NCBI RefSeq assembly: GCF_910592395.1
Contig: NC_088323.1
Location: 9,176,001-9,240,000, forward strand
Source: Lineus longissimus
Lineage: Eukaryota > Nemertea > Pilidiophora > Heteronemertea > Lineidae
Reading direction: 5' to 3'
DNA: 64,000 nucleotides
Position 1 is the stretch's first letter, and every line of letters starts with the position of its first letter. Shown piece by piece: positions 56,079 through 64,000 of this stretch. The notes under the pieces are model-generated. The model ran no database searches, was not told the origin of the DNA, and worked only from the letters and a program-made list of their open reading frames with translations. Made by a program: the position numbers and the translations under genes.

Positions 56079-56965
56079 GATGAGTCATGGCCACATTAAG
56101 CTCTCCTTTGAAGGCTGACAAGGAAATGTGGTGACATATCTTTCTCCAGAAAAACAATTATATTAAATAAAAAATCGTCATTGAAATTTTAGAATTTCAT
56201 TAATTTTAGATGGAATTATATAATAAGACATGAAGGTTTTTTATGTATAATTTAAAAAGTTAAGTTAAAGTACTTAAGAAAGTATCTGTCAAATCCACTA
56301 GAAATCTATGTATAGATTGTTCTTAAAAAATAAAGGATCTTGTAATGCTGTCATTAACAAAATCTATAGAGATTCTATACACAGTTATATTCTACTAGCA
56401 TAATACCCGTGGCGCGGGTTGTTTTAGTGTGTTGGCTTACTGTGGGGTCGGGGCAATTTGGGTGAAATGAAATGATATGTCTGGGGGTTGTGATGTTGTC
56501 TTGATTTTGATATGCGGTCGAGGTGTGATGTGGAGCACTCCGCGCCGACCCAAGTGTTTACAAATCGAACATGATGATTTTGGGGGATGATTTTCCTCCA
56601 AATTACTTACACTATACGCGTTTTTGGCCAAAACGACCGGAAAAATCAAACTCCACCACTCTTCAAAGTGGTCTCGACTTATTTTGACGAACTATTTCGC
56701 GAATGGTAAAGAGGCATAGCAATCATGTAATTTTCTTTAAAGATTTGCTACGGAAAGTTTTCTATGTGGATCATTTGCACCGACACAATCAATATCTCGA
56801 GAAAGCAGTTCGTCCGATAGAGAATTCTATTGGTTGAGTTCACGTTGACCGTGCATATGCACCTCATGACAAATAGGAATTATTGCACGTCCTGACCAAC
56901 ATGAACATAGCTTCAGCAAGATTAGTATTTTACTCATTCCATTTCATGACAATGCACATTAGCAG
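56079..56965. other. Unannotated AT-rich sequence
   Basis: Contains short repeats of ATCTATAGAGATTCTATAC type near 56305-56390. No gene was recognised. Confidence 0.4.
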
Positions 56966-57188
56966 AACCGATAATAACTTAACTGATGCAATCTTACGAG
57001 TTCAGTCGATTCTTCGATGTGGCGTAGCATGCTCAAATATTCAGAGGTGCGTTGCCTTTTCCACCACCTACCTGAACGGCCATGACGGCCATGATCAAAC
57101 GGGAACCTGTCATCTTCACAAGGATGCGGCTAACAAGCGCTGGAATTGCCGTGACCGGAAAACAAGACTTCGGCTTTGGAAGAAGCAG
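56966..57188 (+). CDS. Possible exon encoding a PAN/Apple-like domain
   Basis: Open between an acceptor-like TTAGCAG (56959-56965) and a donor-like CAG-GTAGCC (57189). It encodes ILRCGVACSNIQRCVAFSTT, then a Gly/His-rich loop and GTCHLHKD. The spacing of Cys residues (C..AC....RC.AF, then C.LHK) is that of PAN/Apple modules, which bind proteins or sugars outside cells. No other exon of the gene was found in the window. A decayed copy with stops lies on the minus strand at about 35880-36060. It may be a functional exon or simply the better-preserved duplicate. Confidence 0.35.
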
Positions 57189-58159
57189 GTAGCCAATATT
57201 TCAGTTTTCATATTCGCAACCTGCTTTGCAATAAAGACATCATCTGATGTTGTTTCGTACACAAGAAGTTAAGTGCTCTCGATCCGTCGTTGGTCAGGTC
57301 TTGTTTCCTTCTCCGTGCTTTGCCTGACTGACGATCCCGTGTACTGTAAGGTTTGATATTAGAATTTCGTTAGTCCTTGACTGTTTCGTTAGTCATAGTC
57401 TGCCCATACCAGGGCAAATGAGGTCAGTCTCCCTCAAACAGCATATCGAGTATATCAAGTATGTTAGGAATAACTACAGATTGTTTGAACGACTCATTCT
57501 ATGTGTCGATATCCATCCTCCGCGCATCGCGCCCATCAAGGCTAGAATATTCTTCGGCAATCGTGAGACCTGATTATTACCATTGGCCGATGCGATGGCT
57601 TTAATTCTCACAATAGCATGAAACTGTCAACAGCTTGCGCGAGCTTGGATGTAATTAAACCATCACGAGTACCATCGGAGTTGATCGAAGGATATGGTCG
57701 ACTCGGCGAAGGATCGTGAGCACTAAACATTCTAAATGTTGAACTCTGACGACACATTGAAATCGAACTGGAAAAAACTATGTAACTTATGTACCAATGT
57801 CGCTTTCGAAAAAGAAACCCAATTCTTGTTCGAATTCACGGCGTAAAGTCAACTGAGGAATAAAGTTTACGCTTGCACTTTAAATTTGTGAATTACATTC
57901 TCCTTGTGACGACTTCGACTAGCTCATCGAAATTTTGAAATGAAAAATCCGAAACGGCCCATGGCGCCTATTTAGCAAAACAGCCCACAAAAAAAACAGT
58001 ATAAGAATATCGATGTATTCATATCAACACTTTGATACTCATGGAATATTACAAATATTCATTTCATAGGTATCAAAGTGTTTAAATCGCAATAAATATC
58101 ATATTATATAGGAAAAAAATCAACATGCAGGAAAATGACCTGCATTATTTTTTAACGTA

Positions 58160-61100
58160 GGGGAGAAAGGGGCGTGTCCGTCCCCTTTTTCATTTTTGTC
58201 TCTAGCTCTCAACCAGTTCCCTCAAATCAAGTGATTTCTTTTCCATAACATAGCTCATAGCTTAACTTATAGCTTTGAACAAAATTCTGTTTCAGACATA
58301 TTGCCCTTGTAATCTTTGATCAAAATGTATTGGAAAAAAATAGGCATGGTAGGCGAACTCGCCCCGTGCTGGGGCGAGTTCGCCCCCTAGTGAGGCGAGT
58401 CCGCCGCTGCGCGGCGGACTCGCCCCATATACTGCAAAAAAGCCTTGCAGGACGTTATAAATGTTTTATTTCAACTTTAACTTCAACTTTAAAGGTTTAA
58501 ACAATAGTAACAATGTATAAAACAGGAGCTCATGAGCTGTCAGTCCCTATATTTTTGCAATTAAGTAGACATTGTCATTTAAACTCTGTGTTAAGATGCC
58601 CAGCTGACGGTAGGTGTACTCAACCCAAGTCCTGCAAATGTCTCCAACTCCAAATGTCAAACTGTAAACGTGTCTTAAACTCCAAATGTATCTAAAACTG
58701 TAAATGTCGTTAACTGTAAATGTCTCTAAAATTTACTCTGTCTAAAACAATTGATTTATGAGAACACCGTATTAACCAACTCGGTATATCTGTCTATGCC
58801 TGTTGGGAATATTATGTGTAAACATCATTGGGATCGTTGTCACATTCATGGCATATGTAGTTAGCACTGTCGTTCCCGGTACAGTCCTCATGTGCCCAAC
58901 GTCTGCACTTTTTGCATTCCACCCAGATTTCCTTTGGTTTGGATTTGGACCATAGACCCTGGCAGAAAACACACTCCCAATCATCATTATCATCGTCGTC
59001 ATAGCGAAGACTTTGTTTCGCCTTGGGTGATTTAGAAGGTTTTTTCCGCTTGCATTTGCCTTGTTTCTTGTTTTTTCTGTCCTTTTCTTTGCCTTGTGTC
59101 TTCTTCTCCAACCTCAGCTTCTTCATCTCAGGCGTGTCTGTTAGGACAGCCGCCGTCCGTCTTTTCCGTCCGTTGACTGCTTGTTTCCTTGCGGGTGCCT
59201 TAGGATGTGGTCTTACCAATTCTGGAGAGAACGCATGACCCACTGTCGGGGAACCACTCCTAGGCCCAATGTCTACAGGTGGATCACATGCTGCAGACAG
59301 TGAAGACGGACATGTGTCATTGTTTTCAGCCATATCTGAAGGTTCTGCAGCTGGAGCATCGGACTGTAGAGATGAAATAGGCATGTTTATGTTCCCTTGC
59401 GTGTCTCCCTGGGGTTCTGGCGAAATACAATAGAGTCCTGAATAATGAGCATCCAGTCCATCACCACTTCTTAGCAGCAAGATAGTGGTCGTAGCCGCCA
59501 CACCAGAGCGACCGGGAATAATCTGGGTTACATCATATCCTCCGTCTTCCCTTACTTGGTATACATTTGCATTGATACAGAGGGCATTACAGAGAATTGC
59601 CAGCGCCATGTCACATGCATTCGTGTCATATTTTTTATCAAAAACGAAATATCGAATCCCAGAGACAATGTCAGTCTCAAAGCCCGCATAAAATGCTTCA
59701 TTCTCGGTCACTTCTTGCATTAAACGATCACATAGACTAGAGTATGTGATGTCCTTGAAACATCCTCCATCTGCATTGAGACTGGCCTCTGCAGCGTATA
59801 GTAGGCAATGGCCATCACCACCAACATCAATCACATTGAAGTCGCTTTGCTCAATACATATTATAGATTCACTCGACTTTGCGTTTGGCGATTCCCCATT
59901 TTGTCCAACGGCATTCTCTTTTTGTTTTTCATGTGAGCTAGGCCCCATTGTTGGGTCCGGTCTGTCTGTAACATAGGATGGAGCAAAGTCATCTTCCGTG
60001 AATATATTCGGGTTGAATGGATAGATTCCCGCCTTAGCAAATCCCGAGGCGATATTGCTTTGGTTGAATGCTTCCATCCATGGTTGACAAATGATTTCTG
60101 GGAGATCATAGATACTGGCGGGTCTACCAGGATGAGTCCGCATCCAGTTGGCCATGGATGATTTCATCTTGGTTTTTAAGGATCCGAAGACTGCGACATC
60201 AAGAGGTTGAAGTTTGTGGGAACAGTGGGGAGGAAAAGACAGCATGACGATTCCGTTGTTTTTCGCATAATCAATAACATCTATTGAAAGGTGCGAGTCG
60301 TGATTGTCCAAGAGCAGCAGTACAGGACTTGCTTTTGTAGGCCTAACGTTCGCGACAAAGTGTACCAGAAATTTCAGAAAGTTTATATCAGTCATCCAAC
60401 CACTTTTATGAGCTGCCCCAAAAGAACCAGACGGTGCTCCTCTCAGAAAGTGACTTTTAAAGTGGGTTCTTGGGAAAATAAAGAACGGAGGGATGCTTGA
60501 CCCACTTGATGCGATTGCTGCGCACACAGTTACCAGAGTCCCTCTTTCTGCAGAAGTAGCGGAACCAAGTTGTTTCATTCCCTTTGTCGCCACCACCTTA
60601 GGTGGCTTCAGTACGGTTGTCGCACCCGTCTCGTCGCTGTTCCAGATGTCCTTCGCCGCGAATTTGTATTTGTCCATAACCTTTGTCAACTTCGCAAAGA
60701 AAAGGGCGACGTTGGCCTTGTTGAAAGCAGTAGCCCTACCCAGACTGGTGGCCTCCGGTGTGCGCAGTGACAAAGTTTGGTTCCTTTTGAGAAACGATGT
60801 AAACCAATCTGCCCCTGCCATTTCTTTTTCAGGCCAGGACATTGGCATCTTTATTTCGTATTTCTTCGCACATTGATAAGCAAGCTGGCGAACCTCCTTG
60901 GGGGACAGGCCATAGTATATGTCAGCTGCCCGTTTAAGGTACTTCGACAGTTCCTCTTCTTGAGCTGGTGTGAAGATCATTCCTGGACAAGAATATCCAA
61001 CGGTGGCCTTTGTTTCTGCCCCCTTTTCATCTAGATTTCTCATCCTGTTTAAAAAGTCCCTCAGCGTTGACCGTGGTATGCCGAACACATCCGCCGTTAC

Positions 61101-61813
61101 TTTGGTGCCATCTTCGGTGTTCAGATAGTGATCTGCTGCTAGTTGCATGGTTTGTAGTGGGACTTTCCCCTTCTTGGTCTTTCTGATGTAATTCCGCACC
61201 ATGCTGAAATTATAAAACAAAAATGTATCAGAATATTGTAAAAAACTTACAGAATATCAACCATTTAGGCCTACCTTATAAATGCTTCTTACTTTATATC
61301 ATTATATATTGCAATGAGCCCAAGGCATGGCTGATCGAAGACACTTTAGACCACTATGTGCACTGACGGGGCGAGTCCGCCGTTCACGGGGCGTGTCCGT
61401 CCCCTCGGCGAACACGCCCCGTTCTCAAGCGGCGAACTCGCCCCATTTGACCTCTGGCCAAAAACACGCATGCCACCAGAAGCACGTGAGGTTTTCTGCA
61501 CTGTGATCACAGTATTTACGTAGCTTCATACATACAGTATCTAGTAATAATATACCTAAATTGATATTCTAAGGGATCAGCACCGAAAACACATGATATA
61601 TGTAGGCCAATTTTTTTACTTACGTGGGGTCAAAACGAACTAATGACTTTTTAAGTTCCGAGATCGTGGTTACCACGACGCAAAAGGTTGAAGGACACGC
61701 CTAATGGGTCACGTGAGGTGGGACTACCGTTGTTTTCCGGAGCACGATTACCATATCTGAGAAAAGACGGGGAGGCGGACACGCCCCATAGGCGGACACG
61801 CCCCTTTCTCCCC
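58160..61813 (-). mobile_element. Autonomous pogo-type DNA transposon, 3,654 bp
   Basis: Flanked by TA at 58158-58159 and 61814-61815. Terminal inverted repeats start GGGGAGAAAGGGGCGTGTCC on both ends. Subterminal regions are crowded with GGGGCGWGTYCGCC words on both strands. One ORF on the minus strand encodes the transposase fusion. Sequence at about 34690-34710 is the matching empty site in block A. The intact ends and ORF suggest a recent insertion. Confidence 0.9.
58812..61202 (-). CDS. Pogo transposase fused to OTU-like protease and PHD finger, 796 aa
   Basis: The start is ATG 61202 (MVRNYIRKT, the usual opening of pogo transposases); the open frame extends 18 bases upstream but has no ATG. 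Domains in order: an N-terminal psq-type helix-turn-helix (about 1-55, VFGIPRSTLRDFL), a CENP-B-like helix region (about 75-150), and a DDE_1 core with D190 (IWNSDETG), D299 (LLLLDNHDSH) and D335 (SHKLQPLDVAVFGSLK), spacing DD35D. Next is an OTU-like domain (about 452-595) with D463 and C466 in VGGDGHCLLYAA and H586 in DAHYSGL. A Pro-rich and then strongly basic linker (KKQGKCKRKKPSK) leads to a C4HC3 PHD finger (C744, C747, C763, C766, H771, C774, C784, C787). The transposase part cuts and pastes at TA. The OTU part would be predicted to cleave ubiquitin or a relative, and the PHD part to read histone tails; both roles are inferred from the motifs. No stop or frameshift. Confidence 0.85.
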   Translation of the reverse strand: MVRNYIRKTKKGKVPLQTMQLAADHYLNTEDGTKVTADVFGIPRSTLRDFLNRMRNLDEKGAETKATVGYSCPGMIFTPAQEEELSKYLKRAADIYYGLSPKEVRQLAYQCAKKYEIKMPMSWPEKEMAGADWFTSFLKRNQTLSLRTPEATSLGRATAFNKANVALFFAKLTKVMDKYKFAAKDIWNSDETGATTVLKPPKVVATKGMKQLGSATSAERGTLVTVCAAIASSGSSIPPFFIFPRTHFKSHFLRGAPSGSFGAAHKSGWMTDINFLKFLVHFVANVRPTKASPVLLLLDNHDSHLSIDVIDYAKNNGIVMLSFPPHCSHKLQPLDVAVFGSLKTKMKSSMANWMRTHPGRPASIYDLPEIICQPWMEAFNQSNIASGFAKAGIYPFNPNIFTEDDFAPSYVTDRPDPTMGPSSHEKQKENAVGQNGESPNAKSSESIICIEQSDFNVIDVGGDGHCLLYAAEASLNADGGCFKDITYSSLCDRLMQEVTENEAFYAGFETDIVSGIRYFVFDKKYDTNACDMALAILCNALCINANVYQVREDGGYDVTQIIPGRSGVAATTTILLLRSGDGLDAHYSGLYCISPEPQGDTQGNINMPISSLQSDAPAAEPSDMAENNDTCPSSLSAACDPPVDIGPRSGSPTVGHAFSPELVRPHPKAPARKQAVNGRKRRTAAVLTDTPEMKKLRLEKKTQGKEKDRKNKKQGKCKRKKPSKSPKAKQSLRYDDDDNDDWECVFCQGLWSKSKPKEIWVECKKCRRWAHEDCTGNDSANYICHECDNDPNDVYT

Positions 61814-62411
61814 TACCCATCGTGTTTCCACGTTTGCTGCGTTGGGGTAAAGACAAAACATTGCAAATTTACAACTAATTATCATATATCAAATGTAGCT
61901 ATTCTCGTATTCACTGTTCAATAGCGTGTTCGATTACTATAAGCGGGAGTAAGCGCCACATAATTCGTTTTGGCACTGGTGCCTCATCTCGCACTAAAAC
62001 GAAGCGAGCGACCATCGGATTGGGTTATTTCGGCTTAAAATGGCCGCCGAATGTTATTTTTTAGAAAAGATGGGAGACGATCCCACAAATGATGGCTTTG
62101 CGATTCATACACATTTGTTTTATTTTATCAAACTGCCCTTTTTGGAAAAATATAATAGTTAATGGAATAATCATTAATATGAGGATGTGAAAAATTCGGT
62201 CAATGAGGGCTAGTAAGTAGTTTTTTTTAAGTTTACCCACGTACAGCAAGTCTTGTGTCGTTTTTTACGCTACTTGATCTACTATTGCTTGGCCCTGGCG
62301 CGAGAGCGATCGGGGTCAATTCATACTTAGCTTGCGCTTAGGCGCGAGATCCAGTGAGATCGACCACCTAAATATAACGAGAGATCTCACTGGGAAGCGC
62401 GTGGTTACCAG

Positions 62412-62684
62412 GCTGCCTATAAATATTTTTGCCGTAAGGTTTCTCCAGGTTCCGGAGTTGTCATACATTTCGCTGTATTGCCATGGCCGGTGGGATGGGA
62501 GTCAGAATGGAGCGCAACCAATCTCTATACAGAGTATCCCAAAGTGGCAATATACGTTAATAATAGGTTGATATAATCAAGATGCGTGAGTTATTTCTAA
62601 TGGCGATTGTCTAATCAAGAGTAAGAGAGCAGCAGCATTCCAACTCTCACATGTAATGTACTAGTATTAGCTTGTGCTTATTAA
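62412..62684 (+). repeat. Paralogous block B, 5' flank of the 363-aa gene
   Basis: Matches 28933-29199 in the same orientation and keeps a single TTAA at 62681-62684, the site filled by the Kolobok-like element in block A. Confidence 0.75.
62418..62425 (+). promoter_or_regulatory. Possible TATA box, TATAAATA
   Basis: Shared with the duplicate copy at 28937-28944 in otherwise diverged flank. It lies 327 bp before the ATG at 62745, which would imply a long 5' UTR or a 5' intron (an acceptor-like CTAGCAG precedes the ATG). Confidence 0.3.
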
Positions 62685-62744
62685 TATTCTTTATAACCGA
62701 AATATGTTTTATCTTAACTTTCAACCAAAACGCCGAACTAGCAG

Positions 62745-63836
62745 ATGGGCAACTATCGGTCGTACCGTGATGTACGGATCTATGGTCAGTTCCCACCGGA
62801 GGTGGCATCGGTATTTTACCACACAGGGCAAAATGTCATAGTCACAGTGGCTCTTTTTTATTACTTGAGTCCTCACCGTAACGTCTACGTCTTCAGCCAA
62901 GATGATAGTGGAGATTTTAAAATGATATCCAATTTTCATGTTAATGAACTCACATACATTGCTGGCGAATATAGCGATGATGTCATAGGTGTAAGTACTC
63001 CTCGAGGAGGGAAATCTGCCTATTTAAAGTTTCGAGCATTTCAAATAGATTTGAATGGAAAGGGTAACTGCCGAGAGTTGATTTTACCGTATGCTGAACT
63101 TAAGAAAAGCCTCGGTCCGAAAAATTCGACGTTCGAATATTTCAAAATGGTTTCATGCGGTGAAAATGTGTTCTTAGATTTGACATTTCGATGCAAATTT
63201 CAGAAGCACAAGAACAGCAAAAACACTTTGTCTGTGTCTTGGTTAGATTGGTATAAAATAATAGACGTAGGGTTCGTTCTTAAACTTCGGTATGTTAAAA
63301 GCCTAGAAGGAATTCGCTACTCTCTTATGTCTGAAGCCGACCTTGTAACCACAGCACTTAATATAGATATGTCAGGAGGTATCAAATGTGATATAAATGG
63401 TAATCTCTTTAAATCATCAGCCAGAACACACTCTATCACCATCTTACAAAAGCCGTACGAAAACAATACATCCTCGTCGATTATATTTCGTGATGATTTC
63501 TTCAGAAACTTGGGCTACTCTCCAATTCTGACTTTGCTCGGATCTCATAACGTCATCGTTGAGGTTCATCGGTCACAAATTGAAAACAACAACGGTTTGG
63601 ACCCAAAGGAGAGATACAAGTTTCAATCTAAAAAACATGCTATACTTCTTTTTATGTTAAATTTGGGGGCATGCTTTGAACAAACTAATGTGGAAACCTT
63701 GCCGACGTTATTGATGACCTTAAATGCTAAGTTTGTCTCACGTCATATGCTTATTCAAGGTGCGAATGAAAGAATAATCGCCTGGCCAAAATTTGGTGAT
63801 AATAAACAGTTGACTGCAAAAGTATTTAATGTGTAA
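62745..63836 (+). CDS. Uncharacterised protein, 363 aa, single exon
   Basis: ATG at 62745 follows an in-frame TAG six bases upstream, which supports the start unless the preceding CTAGCAG is a splice acceptor. The frame is open to 63836. I do not recognise the family. There is no signal peptide. A hydrophobic stretch at about residues 28-42 (NVIVTVALFYYL) is followed by repeated beta-like segments (VYVFSQDDSGDF, SWLDWYKIIDVGFVLKL), which could suit an all-beta fold, but this is a guess. Lys/Asn content is high, unlike the neighbouring transposon genes. A pseudogene copy at 33212-34230 shows the same protein, so it existed before the duplication. It could be a lineage-specific gene or cargo of an unrecognised repeat. 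Confidence 0.6.
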   Translation: MGNYRSYRDVRIYGQFPPEVASVFYHTGQNVIVTVALFYYLSPHRNVYVFSQDDSGDFKMISNFHVNELTYIAGEYSDDVIGVSTPRGGKSAYLKFRAFQIDLNGKGNCRELILPYAELKKSLGPKNSTFEYFKMVSCGENVFLDLTFRCKFQKHKNSKNTLSVSWLDWYKIIDVGFVLKLRYVKSLEGIRYSLMSEADLVTTALNIDMSGGIKCDINGNLFKSSARTHSITILQKPYENNTSSSIIFRDDFFRNLGYSPILTLLGSHNVIVEVHRSQIENNNGLDPKERYKFQSKKHAILLFMLNLGACFEQTNVETLPTLLMTLNAKFVSRHMLIQGANERIIAWPKFGDNKQLTAKVFNV

Positions 63837-64000
63837 AGAAACGAAACGTATTCTGCGTGAACAAATTAATTAAGAGATACCTGCAGCAAAGCACTTAGAA
63901 ATATAAATAATATGTAGTTTGAACGGTTCGGTAAAAGCGGAAGATAGAAATTAATACTCTATAATAAATCATTGCAGTTTCGAGGTCGGTTGCAGAGTCC

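Larger units (their letters stand above)
57189..62410. repeat. Paralogous block B, inverse counterpart of 34231-36115
   Basis: Setting aside the pogo element, this stretch matches the reverse complement of 34231-36115 piecewise. Joining pieces lie on both sides of the pogo element, at 58130-58157 and 61816-61900. A hairpin at about 58024-58085 (AACACTTTGATAC and GTATCAAAGTGTT) is specific to this copy. The right end abuts the 5' flank of the gene at 62745. No other gene was recognised here apart from the transposase. Confidence 0.65.

Noticed and set aside
1-64000. CRISPR arrays, prokaryotic operons, tRNA and rRNA genes
   Set aside because: Repeats here are tandem minisatellites or transposon arms without regular spacers. 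No tRNA cloverleaf or rRNA core sequence was recognised, and gene structure is eukaryotic.

Overview
The window looks like nuclear DNA from an animal with a repeat-rich genome, most likely a marine invertebrate. The evidence is multi-exon genes with GT-AG introns, poly(A) signals, and many kinds of eukaryotic transposon: CR1/Jockey-like LINE, BEL/Pao, Kolobok-like, PIF/Harbinger, pogo, foldback elements and MITEs. I see no bacterial operons, rRNA, tRNA or CRISPR. The species cannot be named from the sequence alone.

Layout. 1-841 (-) is the broken end of a LINE-type ORF1. 3002-3722 is a foldback element with a second element nested in it. 4000-8399 (+) is a four-exon integrase-core gene (547 aa) with a hairpin or MITE in each intron. 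9600-11735 holds two degenerate tandem-repeat tracts. 11841-13928 (-) holds four exons for the C-terminal part of a HECT ubiquitin ligase, with a possible upstream first exon at 14822-14894. 15-20 kb is mostly empty. 20023-22421 (+) is a complete four-exon Fe(II)/2-oxoglutarate dioxygenase (375 aa). 23570-25110 is a dead LINE fragment, and 26075-27535 is a large foldback element with a 9-bp target duplication.

From 28.9 to 63.8 kb two paralogous blocks, A (28933-36115) and B (56966-63836), are interrupted by later insertions. Block A carries a pseudogene of an unrecognised 363-aa protein whose intact paralogue lies in block B (62745-63836). A 3.95-kb Kolobok-like element with two ORFs sits in A at a TTAA site that is empty in B. 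A 3.65-kb pogo element sits in B at a TA site that is empty in A. Part of the shared sequence, including a PAN/Apple-like exon, is in opposite orientation in the two blocks.

Between the blocks lie a broken two-gene Harbinger element (36132-38877), a large inverted-repeat element (39190-47050) whose left arm was split by an apparently intact LINE (39781-44167), and a decayed BEL/Pao retrotransposon (47829-56078) whose 5' LTR was split by another foldback element (54712-56016).

The most unusual item is the pogo transposase at 58812-61202. One uninterrupted ORF joins a DDD transposase, an OTU-type cysteine protease domain with its apparent catalytic residues, and a C4HC3 PHD finger. The element's ends carry clustered GGGGCGWGTYCGCC motifs.
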